Assembly: GCF_000017505.1 (NCBI RefSeq)
Contig: NC_009675.1
Coordinates: 4,096,501 to 4,160,500 of the forward strand
Origin: Anaeromyxobacter sp. Fw109-5
GTDB lineage: Bacteria > Myxococcota > Myxococcia > Myxococcales > Anaeromyxobacteraceae
Direction: 5' to 3'
DNA length: 64,000 nt
The number at the start of each line of letters is the position of its first letter. Position 1 is the stretch's first letter. The position numbers were made by a program, and so were the translations under genes. The notes under the pieces are model-generated. The model was not told the origin of the DNA and ran no database searches. It worked only from the letters and a program-made list of their open reading frames with translations. Positions 44,802-53,718 of this stretch are shown here, one piece after another.

Positions 44802-45317
44802 TCAGCTCCTCTCGCGCGCCGCGCCGAGGCGCGAAGGATCGAGGACGGCGCAGCGATCGGGCGTCACCCAGGCGAACGGTCCCGCCTCCGGCGCGCGCAG
44901 GTCGGAGAGCGGCACCTCGACCCGTCGGCCCACCCGCTCCACGGCGAGGCCGAACAGGTCGCCCTCGTCGTCGACCACGACCACCCGCTGCAGATCCGAG
45001 AGGCCGCCGCCCTCGAGGCCGAGCAGCGAGCGGAGATCGAGCACCGGCACCGGGCGAGTACGCCCCACGATCGCGCCGATCACCCCGCGCGGCGCGCCGA
45101 GCAGCGGGTGGACGCGGCTGGCGTCGAGGACCTGATGGACCCGGACCACCTCCACCGCGTAGCGATCTCCCGCCACCTCGAACGGCAGGATCACGCGGAC
45201 GTCCGCGCGCTCCTCCTCGCGGGCCAGCGCCAGCTCCCGGGCGCGCTCACGGAGGATCGCCTCGGAGCCCTCGTCCGTCGCGGCGGGGTCCGCCGCGCGC
45301 GTCTCCTTCGCGCTCAC
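44802..45317 (-). CDS. cheW: CheW-like coupling protein
   Basis: A 171-residue CheW. After a charged N-terminal helix (to about residue 40) the SH3-like CheW domain shows VILPFEVAGDRYAVEVVRV and RPVPVLDLRSLLGL. It couples CheA to receptors. Start GTG at 45317 overlaps the receiver gene stop by four bases; the ATG-less frame upstream is out of register with the CheW family. Confidence 0.88.
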   Translation of the reverse strand: MSAKETRAADPAATDEGSEAILRERARELALAREEERADVRVILPFEVAGDRYAVEVVRVHQVLDASRVHPLLGAPRGVIGAIVGRTRPVPVLDLRSLLGLEGGGLSDLQRVVVVDDEGDLFGLAVERVGRRVEVPLSDLRAPEAGPFAWVTPDRCAVLDPSRLGAARERS

Positions 45318-45718
45318 TGGCCCCCCTTCGCCGCCGCCACCTTCGCCGCCGTCGTCCTGGCCGCCGTCACCTTGCGGACGGCGTCCCGCAGCTGGAGCGG
45401 CGACACGGGCTTGGTCAGGAACGCGCTGGCGCCGACGAGCTCGCCACGCTGGCGCGACGCGTCGTCCCCGCGCATCGTCAGGAGCACCACCGGGATCCGG
45501 CGGAGGGCCGGATCGCTGCGCATGGCGGCGCACAGCTCGAAGCCGTCCATCACCGGCATGTTCACGTCCGAGATCACCACGTCCGGGCGGAGCTCGCGCG
45601 CCCTGGCGAGCCCCTCCGCGCCGTCGCACGCCTCCGCGAACTCCCAGCCCTGGGCGATCAGGTAGATCTGCACGAGCGAGCGGAGGGTGTGGGTGTCGTC
45701 GACGATGAGCACCTTCAT
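45314..45718 (-). CDS. single-domain response regulator (CheY-like)
   Basis: A 134-residue receiver. The acidic pocket (IVDDTHTL), phospho-acceptor Asp51 ([11 protein letters not shown]), Thr and Lys ([14 protein letters not shown]) are conserved. A C-terminal Ala/Lys extension follows the domain. It has no output domain, so it may control the motor or act as a phosphate sink. Overlaps the chemoreceptor (45715-45718) and CheW genes by four bases. Confidence 0.88.
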   Translation of the reverse strand: MKVLIVDDTHTLRSLVQIYLIAQGWEFAEACDGAEGLARARELRPDVVISDVNMPVMDGFELCAAMRSDPALRRIPVVLLTMRGDDASRQRGELVGASAFLTKPVSPLQLRDAVRKVTAARTTAAKVAAAKGGQ

Positions 45719-46908
45719 GCGCGCTCCCCGTCCCGGTAGCGCGCCGTCGCCTCGTCCAGCCGGCCGGCGAGCGCGGAGAGGCTCGCGGTGGCGCGCTCCA
45801 CGACCCGCGTCCCGGCCGTCGCCTCCTCGGAGGCGGCGGACAGGTCCGCGATCGCCGCCACGATCTGCTCGACGCCGATGCCCTGCTGCCGCGTGTTGTT
45901 GGCGATCTGGCGCGCGGACAGCGAGGAGTCGCGGATCGCGCGGGTGAGCCCGGAGATCGCCTTCGACGCCTCCGCGGCGAGCTCCATGGCGCCCTGCGCG
46001 CGGCGCGTCCCCTCCTCGGCCACGCCCATCGCCGCGTGCGTGCCCTTCTCGATCTCGGCGAGGATGCTGCGGACGTCGCCTGCCGCGGAGGTGGACTGCT
46101 CCGCCAGGTTGCCCATCTCGACCGCGACCACGGAGAAGCCGCGCCCGCGATCGCCCGCCTTGACCGCCTCGATGGAGGCGTTCAGCGCGAGGAGGTTCGT
46201 CTGCTCGGCGAGGTCCTTCAGGCCGGCCACGATCTCGCCGATGTGCCGCGACCTCCGCGCCTGGTCGGCGATGGCGCGCGAGAGCGCCTGGACCTGGCCG
46301 GCGAGGCTGCGGATGGTCTCCACGGTGCGTTCGAGCACCTGCTGCCCGTCCGCGGAGAGCTCCTCCGACCGCTGCGCGACCTCGACCACCTCCTCGGCGT
46401 GGAGCGCCGCCGCCCGCGCGGTCTGCGCGATCTCCGCCGCGGTGGTGCTCGTCTCGGCCACGGCCGCCGACTGACGGGCGGCCAGCTCGGCCTGCCGGGA
46501 CACGCCCTCGAGGAGCGCGCCCGAGTCGGCGCCGAGCTGCGCCGACGCCTTCGCCAGCTCGCCGAGCACGCCGTGCAGCGACTGGCGCAGGTCCTCGAGG
46601 TGAAGGCCCGTGCGCAGCACCTCGGCAGGGCCCTCTGCCTCGACGGGGCGGCCGAGGTCTCCTCGTGCAGCGGCCCGGGCCGCCTCCGCGAGGCGCTCCG
46701 CCGGCCGCGCGAGGAGCGTGGCGGCGCCGAACACCGCCGCGCCCGCGAGCGCGAGGGCGAGGACGAGGGCTCCGCCCCCGCCCGCGAGCCGGGACGCCGC
46801 CACGCCCGCGGCGAGGCCCGACGAGCCGACGAGCAGGATGCCCCAGCGCAGCGAAAGCCCAGGCCGCGGGCGGCGTGGATGTCCAGTCGGACTCTCCGTC
46901 CGGTTCAC
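45715..46908 (-). CDS. chemoreceptor (MCP) without large periplasmic domain
   Basis: A 397-residue chemoreceptor. Two adjacent hydrophobic segments (about residues 20-65) with only a short loop replace a ligand domain. A HAMP-like region and a long coiled coil follow; the kinase-binding hairpin tip is [15 protein letters not shown], in which the usual Arg of the tip is Lys. The start is GTG 46908, with GGAGGT before it; it overlaps the receiver gene by four bases. It may sense cytoplasmic or membrane signals. Confidence 0.85.
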   Translation of the reverse strand: MNRTESPTGHPRRPRPGLSLRWGILLVGSSGLAAGVAASRLAGGGGALVLALALAGAAVFGAATLLARPAERLAEAARAAARGDLGRPVEAEGPAEVLRTGLHLEDLRQSLHGVLGELAKASAQLGADSGALLEGVSRQAELAARQSAAVAETSTTAAEIAQTARAAALHAEEVVEVAQRSEELSADGQQVLERTVETIRSLAGQVQALSRAIADQARRSRHIGEIVAGLKDLAEQTNLLALNASIEAVKAGDRGRGFSVVAVEMGNLAEQSTSAAGDVRSILAEIEKGTHAAMGVAEEGTRRAQGAMELAAEASKAISGLTRAIRDSSLSARQIANNTRQQGIGVEQIVAAIADLSAASEEATAGTRVVERATASLSALAGRLDEATARYRDGERA

Positions 46909-46955
46909 TCCGAGACCTCCATGCCTGGGACGGGACGCGTCCGCGGGTGACGGGA

Positions 46956-47522
46956 TCAAGACGTCTCCAGCACTTCGCGCTCCAGCAGCTCCGGAGCGAG
47001 GACCGGCACGGCCTCGTCCTCCACCGTGCAGGCCCCGAGGAGGAGGCGCGACGCGGCGCCCTCCTCGGCGCCACCGTCGGCGAGGACGGGGTCCTCGGCG
47101 AGGCCGAGGACGTCGTCGATGACCAGCGCCACGGTGGGCGCCCCGTCGAGGATCGCCATCATCGCATCGCGAGAGCGCACCGGCGCCCGGCCGAGCCGCT
47201 CGCCGAGGTCGACCGCGAGCGCGGGGCGGCCTCGCCATACGAAGCTCCCCAGCGTCCAGGACGCCGCACCAGGGACGCGGTCGACGGCGACCCGCCGGGC
47301 GAGCTCGGCGATGCGCGCGGCCGGGAGGAGCAACCTCCCGCCCGCGACGGCGGCGATGACGTACACCCCGGGCAGCCGCTCTCCCGGGCCGAGCGCCACG
47401 AGCCCCGCGCGAAGGCGCTGATACTCACGCTCGATCGCGCGGAGCTCCCGCAGGAGCGAGCGGCGCTGCGCGCCGGCCTCGCTCGTGTCGCCCGCTCCAG
47501 GCCTCGTACTCATGGTGCTCAT
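46956..47522 (-). CDS. CheW-like coupling protein, first of two
   Basis: A 188-residue CheW-domain protein with a coiled-coil N-terminal part (about 20-45: [15 protein letters not shown]), then the CheW fold ([49 protein letters not shown]). It is more divergent than the second CheW gene. ATG 47522 and 47513 are both in frame. It lies 47 bases before the chemoreceptor gene and 29 after the PhnD-like gene. Confidence 0.8.
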   Translation of the reverse strand: MSTMSTRPGAGDTSEAGAQRRSLLRELRAIEREYQRLRAGLVALGPGERLPGVYVIAAVAGGRLLLPAARIAELARRVAVDRVPGAASWTLGSFVWRGRPALAVDLGERLGRAPVRSRDAMMAILDGAPTVALVIDDVLGLAEDPVLADGGAEEGAASRLLLGACTVEDEAVPVLAPELLEREVLETS

Positions 47523-47551
47523 GGGTCTCGCGGCCCGGTTCGGGGCGCCGC

Positions 47552-48421
47552 TCACTTCGCGGTGATCGCCTTCGTCACGCGGAGGAGCTCGTCGCGCGCG
47601 TGGCGGACGTCGTCCCAGTCCGACGGCTTCGCGGCCTCGAACCCGGTCTTCATGTTGAGCGCCTCGAGCATGCGCTGGTTGGCCGGGTCCTTCGCGAACG
47701 AGGCGAGCGCCTTCTGGACCTTGGCGACCGCGTCCGCCGGCACGTCCTTGCGCGCGGCGAACGGCAGCGGCGAGTACGCCTTGGTGGTGTAGAGCACGCG
47801 GAGCTTGGAGCGCGTCTCCTTGGGGAGGAGCTCGAAGGTCCGCGTCAGGCCGCCGGAGGCCACGGCCTTGCCCTGCAGGACCGCCTGGTAGCCCGCCTCG
47901 TGCGAGCCCGCCACGACGACCTTGAAGTCCTTCTGGAGCTCCAGCCCGCCCTCCTTCTGGATGGCGAAGAGCGGGAGCACGGCGGCGCCGAACGAGCCGG
48001 CGCTCGGGATCGCGACGGTCGCGCCCTTCAGGTCCGCGAGCTTGGAGAGCTTGCTGTCCTTGGCGACCACGAGCACGCCCACCGTCTTGGCGCCGACCTC
48101 GCGCGCGAACGCGCTGTACTGATCGTCCTGCTGAACGTAGGCGAGGGTGTTGTGGTAGTAGAACGCGTACGCTCCCGCCTTCGCCCGGGTCCCGAACTCC
48201 GAGATGCTGGGGGCGGTCACGAAGCGCAGCTTCACGCCCGACATCTCGCTCACCTTGTCGAGGAACGGCACCCACTGCTCCGCGACCTTCGCCGTCGCGA
48301 CCTGGGGGAGGACCCCGAAGTCGTAGACGGTCTCCTCCGCGCGGGCGGTGCGGGCCGTCGCCACGACGCCCGCGAGCAGCGCCGCGGTCGCGGCGACGAG
48401 AGCCCTCTTCTTCCGAACCAT
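47552..48421 (-). CDS. PhnD-like periplasmic binding protein
   Basis: A 289-residue exported binding protein of the PhnD/phosphate-phosphite-phosphonate family. A signal peptide (ALVAATAALLAGVVATARTARA) precedes a two-lobe domain starting YDFGVLPQVATAKVAEQWVP, with ATVAIPSAGSFGAAVLPLFA in the second part. No ABC permease or ATPase gene is near; instead it lies inside a chemosensory operon, 16 bases after a chemoreceptor gene. AAGGAAG before ATG 48421. Ligand not known. Confidence 0.8.
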   Translation of the reverse strand: MVRKKRALVAATAALLAGVVATARTARAEETVYDFGVLPQVATAKVAEQWVPFLDKVSEMSGVKLRFVTAPSISEFGTRAKAGAYAFYYHNTLAYVQQDDQYSAFAREVGAKTVGVLVVAKDSKLSKLADLKGATVAIPSAGSFGAAVLPLFAIQKEGGLELQKDFKVVVAGSHEAGYQAVLQGKAVASGGLTRTFELLPKETRSKLRVLYTTKAYSPLPFAARKDVPADAVAKVQKALASFAKDPANQRMLEALNMKTGFEAAKPSDWDDVRHARDELLRVTKAITAK

Positions 48422-48437
48422 GTCGTCTTCCTTTCGT

Positions 48438-50144
48438 TCAGTTGCGGTAGCGCTGCACGAGGTCGGTGAGCCGGCCGGAGACGGCCTTGAGCCGCTCCGC
48501 CGCCCGCCTCGTCTCCTCACTCCCAGCCACGTTCCCCTCGGCGGCCTGCGCGAGCTGCGCGAGCGCGCCGACGATCTCGTTCACGCCCCCGGCCTGCTGT
48601 CGTGAGCTCTCCGCGATCTGCCGCGCCGCGCCGGCGGACTCGCGGCAGACGTTCGCGAGGTTCCCGATGGTCTCCCCCGCGCGCCGCGCCAGCGCCGCGG
48701 TGGAGCGGGCCTTGTCGCTGCCCTGCTGCGTGGCGGCGGAGGCGGACTCGCTGGCCTCCGCGATCTCGCCCAGGAGCTTCGGCACCTCGCCGGCGGTGGC
48801 GCTGGACTGCTCGGCCAGCGTCCGCATCTCGCGGGCGATGACCGAGAAGCTCGCGCCGGTCTCTCCGGTTCGCGCCGCCTGGATGGCGGCGTTCAGCGCC
48901 AGCACGTTCGAGCGGAGGGCGAGGTCCTTGACCTTGCCGATGATGTCGCCGATCTCCCCGACCCGCGTCGAGAGCGCGCCGAGCCGGTCGGCGATGCCGG
49001 AGACGTGCTGCTCGACCTGGTTCGTGCTCCCCACCGCCTCCTCGACGATCCCCTCGCCGGCGCGCGACGACTCCTCGGCCGTCTGCGTGACGGCGATCAC
49101 CCGGTCGGCCTGCTCGATGGCGGCGGTCGAGGTCTGCGCGATCTCCTGCGTCGAGGCGTTCATCTCGGCGACGGCGGCCGACTGCTGCGCGGCCATGGCC
49201 GCCTGCCGCGTGGCGGCGCCCAGCATGGCGTCGGACTCCTGCGCCAGCACCGCGGAGGCCTCCTTGAGCTCGCGGAGCATGGCCTGGAGGCCCTCGACCA
49301 TCCGTCCGAAGCTGCGGGCGAGGTCGGCGACCTCGTCTCTCCCGTTGCGCGCCACGTCCTGCCGCAGGTCTCCCTGCGCGATCCCGAGCGCCGCGCGGGA
49401 GAGGTCCGAGAGCGGCCTCGTGGTGAAGCGCGCGATGGGGAAGATCGCGACGAGGCAGCCGATCAGGACCACGAGCGCGAGCCCCCCCGATCTGCGGGTC
49501 GCGGTGGCGATCTGGCTCCGCAGGTCCGCGTAGGCGAACCCGAGCTCCACCGAGCCGAGCACCTTCACCCCGGAGTCCCCGGCCGCGCCGGCGCCCAGGC
49601 CCTCCTCGAGCCCGAGGGGATCGAGGTACTGCGCGTCGGACTTGCTCTTGAACGTCACGAGCGCGACGACGTGCAGCATCTCCTTGCCGCCCACGTCCAG
49701 CGTGCGTTCGAGGAGGCGGCTCCCGAGATCGAGCTCCTCCACCCTGGTCGGGGTGGGACGCGCCGGGCCGAGTCCCTCCTTCACCGCCTCGGCGAGCGCC
49801 CGGCCGCGCTCGTCGCGGACGATGACGTACGCGGCGCCGGGCACGTCCGCGAGCGTCGCCGCCGTGAGGGCCTCGAGCCCCGTCACGTCCTGCGCGAAGA
49901 TGAAGTTCGCGGAGGTGTTCGCGACGGTCAGGGTCGCGAGGCGCCCGCGGCTGGTGAGCTCCTGCTCGAGCAGCTTCTCCACCTCGTGCCCGAAGGAGAG
50001 CGCGAGGATGATCGCCACGAGCGCGGTGGAGACCCCGGCGATCGCCACGATCTTGAGGCTGAGCCCGAACCGCGCCTTCCCGGCGCCCGCCTCGAGCCTC
50101 CGGCGAGGAGCATCGCGCCCCGACGTGCTCGCCTCTGTCTGCAT
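48438..50144 (-). CDS. chemoreceptor (MCP) with periplasmic ligand domain
   Basis: A 568-residue chemoreceptor with two membrane helices (about 28-52 and 220-243) bounding a periplasmic domain of about 165 residues, then HAMP (about 243-295) and a coiled coil with a kinase-binding hairpin tip LALNAAIQAARTGE. The usual Glu in the tip is Gln. The next gene in the operon encodes a PhnD-like binding protein. ATG 50144 has AGAGGTGG six bases upstream; GTG 50153 is also in frame. Confidence 0.88.
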   Translation of the reverse strand: MQTEASTSGRDAPRRRLEAGAGKARFGLSLKIVAIAGVSTALVAIILALSFGHEVEKLLEQELTSRGRLATLTVANTSANFIFAQDVTGLEALTAATLADVPGAAYVIVRDERGRALAEAVKEGLGPARPTPTRVEELDLGSRLLERTLDVGGKEMLHVVALVTFKSKSDAQYLDPLGLEEGLGAGAAGDSGVKVLGSVELGFAYADLRSQIATATRRSGGLALVVLIGCLVAIFPIARFTTRPLSDLSRAALGIAQGDLRQDVARNGRDEVADLARSFGRMVEGLQAMLRELKEASAVLAQESDAMLGAATRQAAMAAQQSAAVAEMNASTQEIAQTSTAAIEQADRVIAVTQTAEESSRAGEGIVEEAVGSTNQVEQHVSGIADRLGALSTRVGEIGDIIGKVKDLALRSNVLALNAAIQAARTGETGASFSVIAREMRTLAEQSSATAGEVPKLLGEIAEASESASAATQQGSDKARSTAALARRAGETIGNLANVCRESAGAARQIAESSRQQAGGVNEIVGALAQLAQAAEGNVAGSEETRRAAERLKAVSGRLTDLVQRYRN

Positions 50145-50465
50145 GTGCGCCACCTCTCGGATGAACGAGCTTCCCTCTTCGAACGCCTCGCGCCGCGCCG
50201 ATACGCAACGTCGATTGTCTCGAAAAGTGAACGCAGCCTATGCGCGGTGCCCACGCTGCGTCAACGGCGCGCACCTGCCCCTCGCGCTCACACGGGCCGG
50301 TGGGCCGCCGTCGCACACCGGCGGTCGATCGCTCACGGGTCGCCCGCGCACTCGGCTGGGTCCGCGATAGCCAATCGACGGGCGTGGAGGCGCGCTGTAC
50401 GCTGCCGCCCGTCACCGTGCAGTGAATCTTCACGGCACGTCTCACAGGCAACCGAAGGGGACATC
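50145..50465. other. divergent promoter region of the chemosensory operon and the DctP-like gene
   Basis: No gene. It separates the divergent starts at 50144 and 50466. A possible minus-strand promoter is listed separately. The right-hand half should hold the promoter of the DctP-like gene, which I cannot assign. Confidence 0.5.
50237..50264 (-). promoter_or_regulatory. weak candidate promoter for the chemosensory operon
   Basis: On the minus strand TTGACG (50264-50259) is followed after 16 bases by CATAGG (50242-50237), a near match to -35 and a poor match to -10. It would leave about 85 bases of leader before the chemoreceptor start. Confidence 0.25.
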
Positions 50466-51782
50466 ATGAAAGCTCGCATCACGCGCCTGCGCACCGCGGC
50501 CACCGCGCTCGTCGCCTGCGCCCTCGCCCTCCCGGCGCAGAGCGCGCTCGCGAAGGACATCTACTTCCGCAGCTTCTCGTCCGCCGAGGCGATGGGGCCG
50601 CCCGCGGAGGAGTTCGGCGCCAAGCTCCAGAGCATCACGAACCTGACGCTGGGGCCCTCCGGCGAGGTGCGGTTCGTGAAGCTGCCGGGGATCCCCGCCA
50701 TCCCCTCGGTGTTCAAGGGCGACATCGTCGCGGCCGTCGGGGCCGGCGCCGCGGGCGGCGGCTTCGACGCCGCGTACAACTCGGGCAGCGAGCTCAACAA
50801 GGCCTGGGGCTTCCTCTTCAACTCGGGCGTTCCCTTCGGCCCCGGCTTCGACGAGTACCTGGGCTTCCTCTTCGGAAGGTCCGTCGACGACGGGCAGCGG
50901 ACGGGGCTCGAGCTCGCGCAGTCCATCCTCGACCTGAACAACAGGAACGTCGTGGTCGTCCCCATCGTCGGCAACGCCGAGCAGCTGTCGGGCTACTTCT
51001 TCGAGCCGATCGGCGACGCCGGCAGCACGAAGGGCATCGGCCTCGCGGGCCTGTGCCAGCGCAACTGGACGTTCCGCTACCTCCCCCCCGGCGAGTACAC
51101 GCTCAACCGCGCCTGCGACGACCTCGTCTCCAGCGGCGTCATCCCCGCGAAGAACCTCAAGTTCATCGCCCCGATCCCGGGCGGCGGCTCGCTCGTGGAC
51201 GCGGTGAAGAACGGCTACCTGCAGGGCTTCGAGTTCGCCACGCCGCTCGACGACGTCTCGTCCCTCTTCAACACCGCCGACAACCCGGGCACGGTGGGCG
51301 TCCGCTACGTCCACTTCCCGGGCTGGCAGCAGCAGTTCCTCATCACCTGGATGATCATCAACAAGCAGGTGTGGGACTCGATGAGCCTGGCGCAGCAGAC
51401 GCTCACCTACAGCGTGGCGCGCGATCACGTGCTCTCGTCGTACGGCGAGAACATGCGGCGGCAGGGGGCGGCCCTGAAGTACATCCTCGAGGTGAACCGC
51501 TTCGACGCCGACCCGAACAACGACCTCGTGCTCGTCGAGTGGCCCAAGAAGGACCAGGAGCTGATGATCGCGTCGTCGATCCGCATGCTCAACGACCGGG
51601 TCTACGACGCGACGCTCCCCGCCACGGATCGCCGCGACTACAAGACGATCCTCGAGGCGCTCCGCAAGTACGTCGAGTCGAACGACATCTACTGGGACGA
51701 TCGCAAGGTCGGCTCGAAGGTGCGCTTCAAGAACTGGACGGACGAGCTCGGGCAGTCGTGGGAGACGGCGCTCGTGAAGTGA
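50466..51782 (+). CDS. TRAP-type (DctP-like) periplasmic binding protein
   Basis: A 438-residue exported protein. A signal peptide (about 26 residues, ending QSALA) precedes a DctP-type domain (KDIYFRSFSSAEAMGPPAEE, LQGFEFATPLDDVSSLFNTA, VHFPGWQQQFLITWMIINK). It is longer than most DctP proteins (about 330). No DctQ/DctM permease genes follow, and it is divergent from the chemosensory operon. It may act in sensing or with a distant permease. ATG 50466. Confidence 0.8.
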   Translation: MKARITRLRTAATALVACALALPAQSALAKDIYFRSFSSAEAMGPPAEEFGAKLQSITNLTLGPSGEVRFVKLPGIPAIPSVFKGDIVAAVGAGAAGGGFDAAYNSGSELNKAWGFLFNSGVPFGPGFDEYLGFLFGRSVDDGQRTGLELAQSILDLNNRNVVVVPIVGNAEQLSGYFFEPIGDAGSTKGIGLAGLCQRNWTFRYLPPGEYTLNRACDDLVSSGVIPAKNLKFIAPIPGGGSLVDAVKNGYLQGFEFATPLDDVSSLFNTADNPGTVGVRYVHFPGWQQQFLITWMIINKQVWDSMSLAQQTLTYSVARDHVLSSYGENMRRQGAALKYILEVNRFDADPNNDLVLVEWPKKDQELMIASSIRMLNDRVYDATLPATDRRDYKTILEALRKYVESNDIYWDDRKVGSKVRFKNWTDELGQSWETALVK

Positions 51783-51819
51783 TCGCCTCCGGCTCGAACC
51801 CGGGCACGGAGTGAAGCAT

Positions 51820-51851
51820 CGGCGGCCGCTCCCTCGCGGGGGCGGCCGTCG
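51820..51851 (+). terminator. terminator-like hairpin after the DctP-like gene
   Basis: CGGCGGCCGC (51820-51829) pairs with GCGGCCGTCG (51842-51851) with one mismatch and a 12-base loop, then CCATTT. It lies 38 bases after the stop of the DctP-like gene. Confidence 0.45.
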
Positions 51852-52065
51852 CCATTTCGGAGGCGATCGAGGAACCTCGGCCCGTGGCGAGCGGGCCGCG
51901 GGCACGCCTGCCCACCCTGCGGGCGCCTCCCAGGCGGTCCGAGCACCGTCCGTCAACCGTCCGGTCGCCATGGATGGGGGAAGCCGCCCCTGGGAGGTGA
52001 CGCGCGGGTGCCTCGCCGCTAACCCGACGTGAACCACCCCGTGTCACCACGGAAGGAGCGAAGGC

Positions 52066-52755
52066 ATGAAGAAGCTGGTGCGGACCCTCGTTTTGCTCAG
52101 CGTGCTCGTCCCAGTGGCCGTCCTCGGCCAGGCGTCCTCTGCGCAGCCGGCCGCGCCGGAAGGCGCGGGCGATCCCATGGCGGGCTGGAGGCCTCCGAAG
52201 AAGATCACGCCCGCGGAGGAGAAGAAGGCGAAGGCGGACATCAACGCGCTGTTCAAGAAGATGGAGCAGGCGGGCCAGAAGGGCGAGCTCGACACCGCCG
52301 CCGCGCTCGTCGACTTCCCGGTGCTGATGCTGACCGACACCAAGGACGGCGACGCGGTCGGCGACCCCTGGGACGAGCAGCAGTGGCGCGAGATGATGAC
52401 GCCGTTCTACGCGCAGCCGATGAAGGACATGCGCACGACGCACAGCCCGAAGGTCTTCCTCGTCACCGGGGCGCTCGCCAGCGTCGACGACGACTGGACC
52501 ATGACGATGGGCAAGAAGAAGACGTCGGGTCGCAGCAGCATGCTCCTCGTCCGCAAGGCGGGGGAGTGGAAGATCAAGGCGATGGTCGAGGGCGGCTGGG
52601 GCGACATGCCCATGCCCGAGCAGCCCGCCGGGGCAGAGAAGGAAACGCCGGGCGGGACGACGGCTCCGGGCGAGCCGCCGCCGGCCCCCGGGGGTGCGAC
52701 GCCTCCCGCCGGGACCCCGCCCGCGGAGAGGGGAACGCCGCCCATCACGAAGTGA
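52066..52755 (+). CDS. secreted NTF2-like protein of unknown function
   Basis: A 229-residue protein with a signal peptide (LVRTLVLLSVLVPVAVLGQ), an NTF2/SnoaL-like domain (residues about 50-180; INALFKKMEQAGQKGELDTA, VDDDWTMTMGKKKTSG, VRKAGEWKIKAMVEGGWGD) and a Gly/Pro-rich tail. NTF2-like domains bind hydrophobic ligands; the role is unknown. GGAAGGAG precedes ATG 52066. Confidence 0.7.
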   Translation: MKKLVRTLVLLSVLVPVAVLGQASSAQPAAPEGAGDPMAGWRPPKKITPAEEKKAKADINALFKKMEQAGQKGELDTAAALVDFPVLMLTDTKDGDAVGDPWDEQQWREMMTPFYAQPMKDMRTTHSPKVFLVTGALASVDDDWTMTMGKKKTSGRSSMLLVRKAGEWKIKAMVEGGWGDMPMPEQPAGAEKETPGGTTAPGEPPPAPGGATPPAGTPPAERGTPPITK

Positions 52756-52829
52756 GCTCGGAAGTCGAGCGCGGCGGCACCGGCCGCGCTGCGCACGCGC
52801 GATCGCGCGGCGCAGCGCGGAGCCGAGCC

Positions 52830-53543
52830 TCAGGGCGAGCTGCCCACGAGGTCCACGAGCTCCGCCGGGCCGTCGACGATCATGCCGACGCCGGCCGCGA
52901 AGACCTTGAAGCCCTTGTCGCCGTCGAGCGGGTTGTACTCGCGTAGCCGGATCGTCTCGCCGAACGTGCCGAAGGGCACGGTGACCGGCCCGATCCCGAC
53001 GACCTTCGCCTGGTCCTCCGCGATCCCGGGCGCGAGCTCCATCGGGAAGCGCACTCCGGGCCACGGCTCGGCGGGCATGAAGATCCCGGGCCGCGCGCCG
53101 GCCACCCCCGCCCGCCACGCGCCCTCGTGCGAGACGACGTTCACGCCCGTCTCGTCGTAGAGGTCGACGTCCTCGCCGAAGTAGCAGATCGTCCCCTCCC
53201 TCGCGGCGTAGAAGTTCCTCGAGACCTCGACCAGCACGCCGTCGCTCCACTCGCGCTCCTCGACCACTCGGGTCGTGACGCCTGCGACGCTCTCGGTCTC
53301 GTCGAGGACGGTGATCACCAGGCGCACCTCCTCGCCGCCCTCCTCGCCCTCGTAGGTCCACGCGAGGCCCACGTCGATCGGGAAGTACGCGTTCTCGGAA
53401 TCGAGCGTGAAGCCGCCGAGCGTCGGATCGCACGACGACAGATCGAGGATCTTCACGTCCGGCTTCCCCTCCGGTGCCGCAAACGCGCTCAGCGCGAGCG
53501 CTGTGAGTGAAACGGCCGCGACGACCTTCCACGAGACGCGCAT
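52830..53543 (-). CDS. secreted protein of unknown function
   Basis: A 237-residue protein with a signal peptide (SWKVVAAVSLTALALSAFAA) and a beta-rich domain that begins NAYFPIDVGLAWTYEGEEG, a start common to a family of secreted proteins without known role. The ATG at 53543 gives the signal peptide; the frame continues 20 codons upstream without ribosome site. It is divergent from the TetR gene. Confidence 0.65.
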   Translation of the reverse strand: MRVSWKVVAAVSLTALALSAFAAPEGKPDVKILDLSSCDPTLGGFTLDSENAYFPIDVGLAWTYEGEEGGEEVRLVITVLDETESVAGVTTRVVEEREWSDGVLVEVSRNFYAAREGTICYFGEDVDLYDETGVNVVSHEGAWRAGVAGARPGIFMPAEPWPGVRFPMELAPGIAEDQAKVVGIGPVTVPFGTFGETIRLREYNPLDGDKGFKVFAAGVGMIVDGPAELVDLVGSSP

Positions 53544-53695
53544 GGTGGGGCCTCCAGGCCGCCTTACCTCCTGCGAGCGCGGACGCAGCGCAAGGTCACG
53601 CACGTGCTCCCCCGGGTGCGGCCCCGCGGTGGGAGGGCGGCGGCCGCGGGGCGCGTCCCGGGAGGGGCTGCGCTGCGATCGGGTGGCAAGTTAGT

Positions 53696-53711
53696 TTGTA
53701 CTCACTTACAA
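53696..53711. promoter_or_regulatory. palindrome upstream of the TetR gene (putative operator)
   Basis: TTGTA (53696-53700) and TACAA (53707-53711) with a six-base centre CTCACT, within an AT-rich patch in a very GC-rich region. It ends seven bases before the TetR start. It may be the regulator's own binding site; by position the TetR gene is probably autoregulated. Confidence 0.45.
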
Positions 53712-53718
53712 CGCGGGC

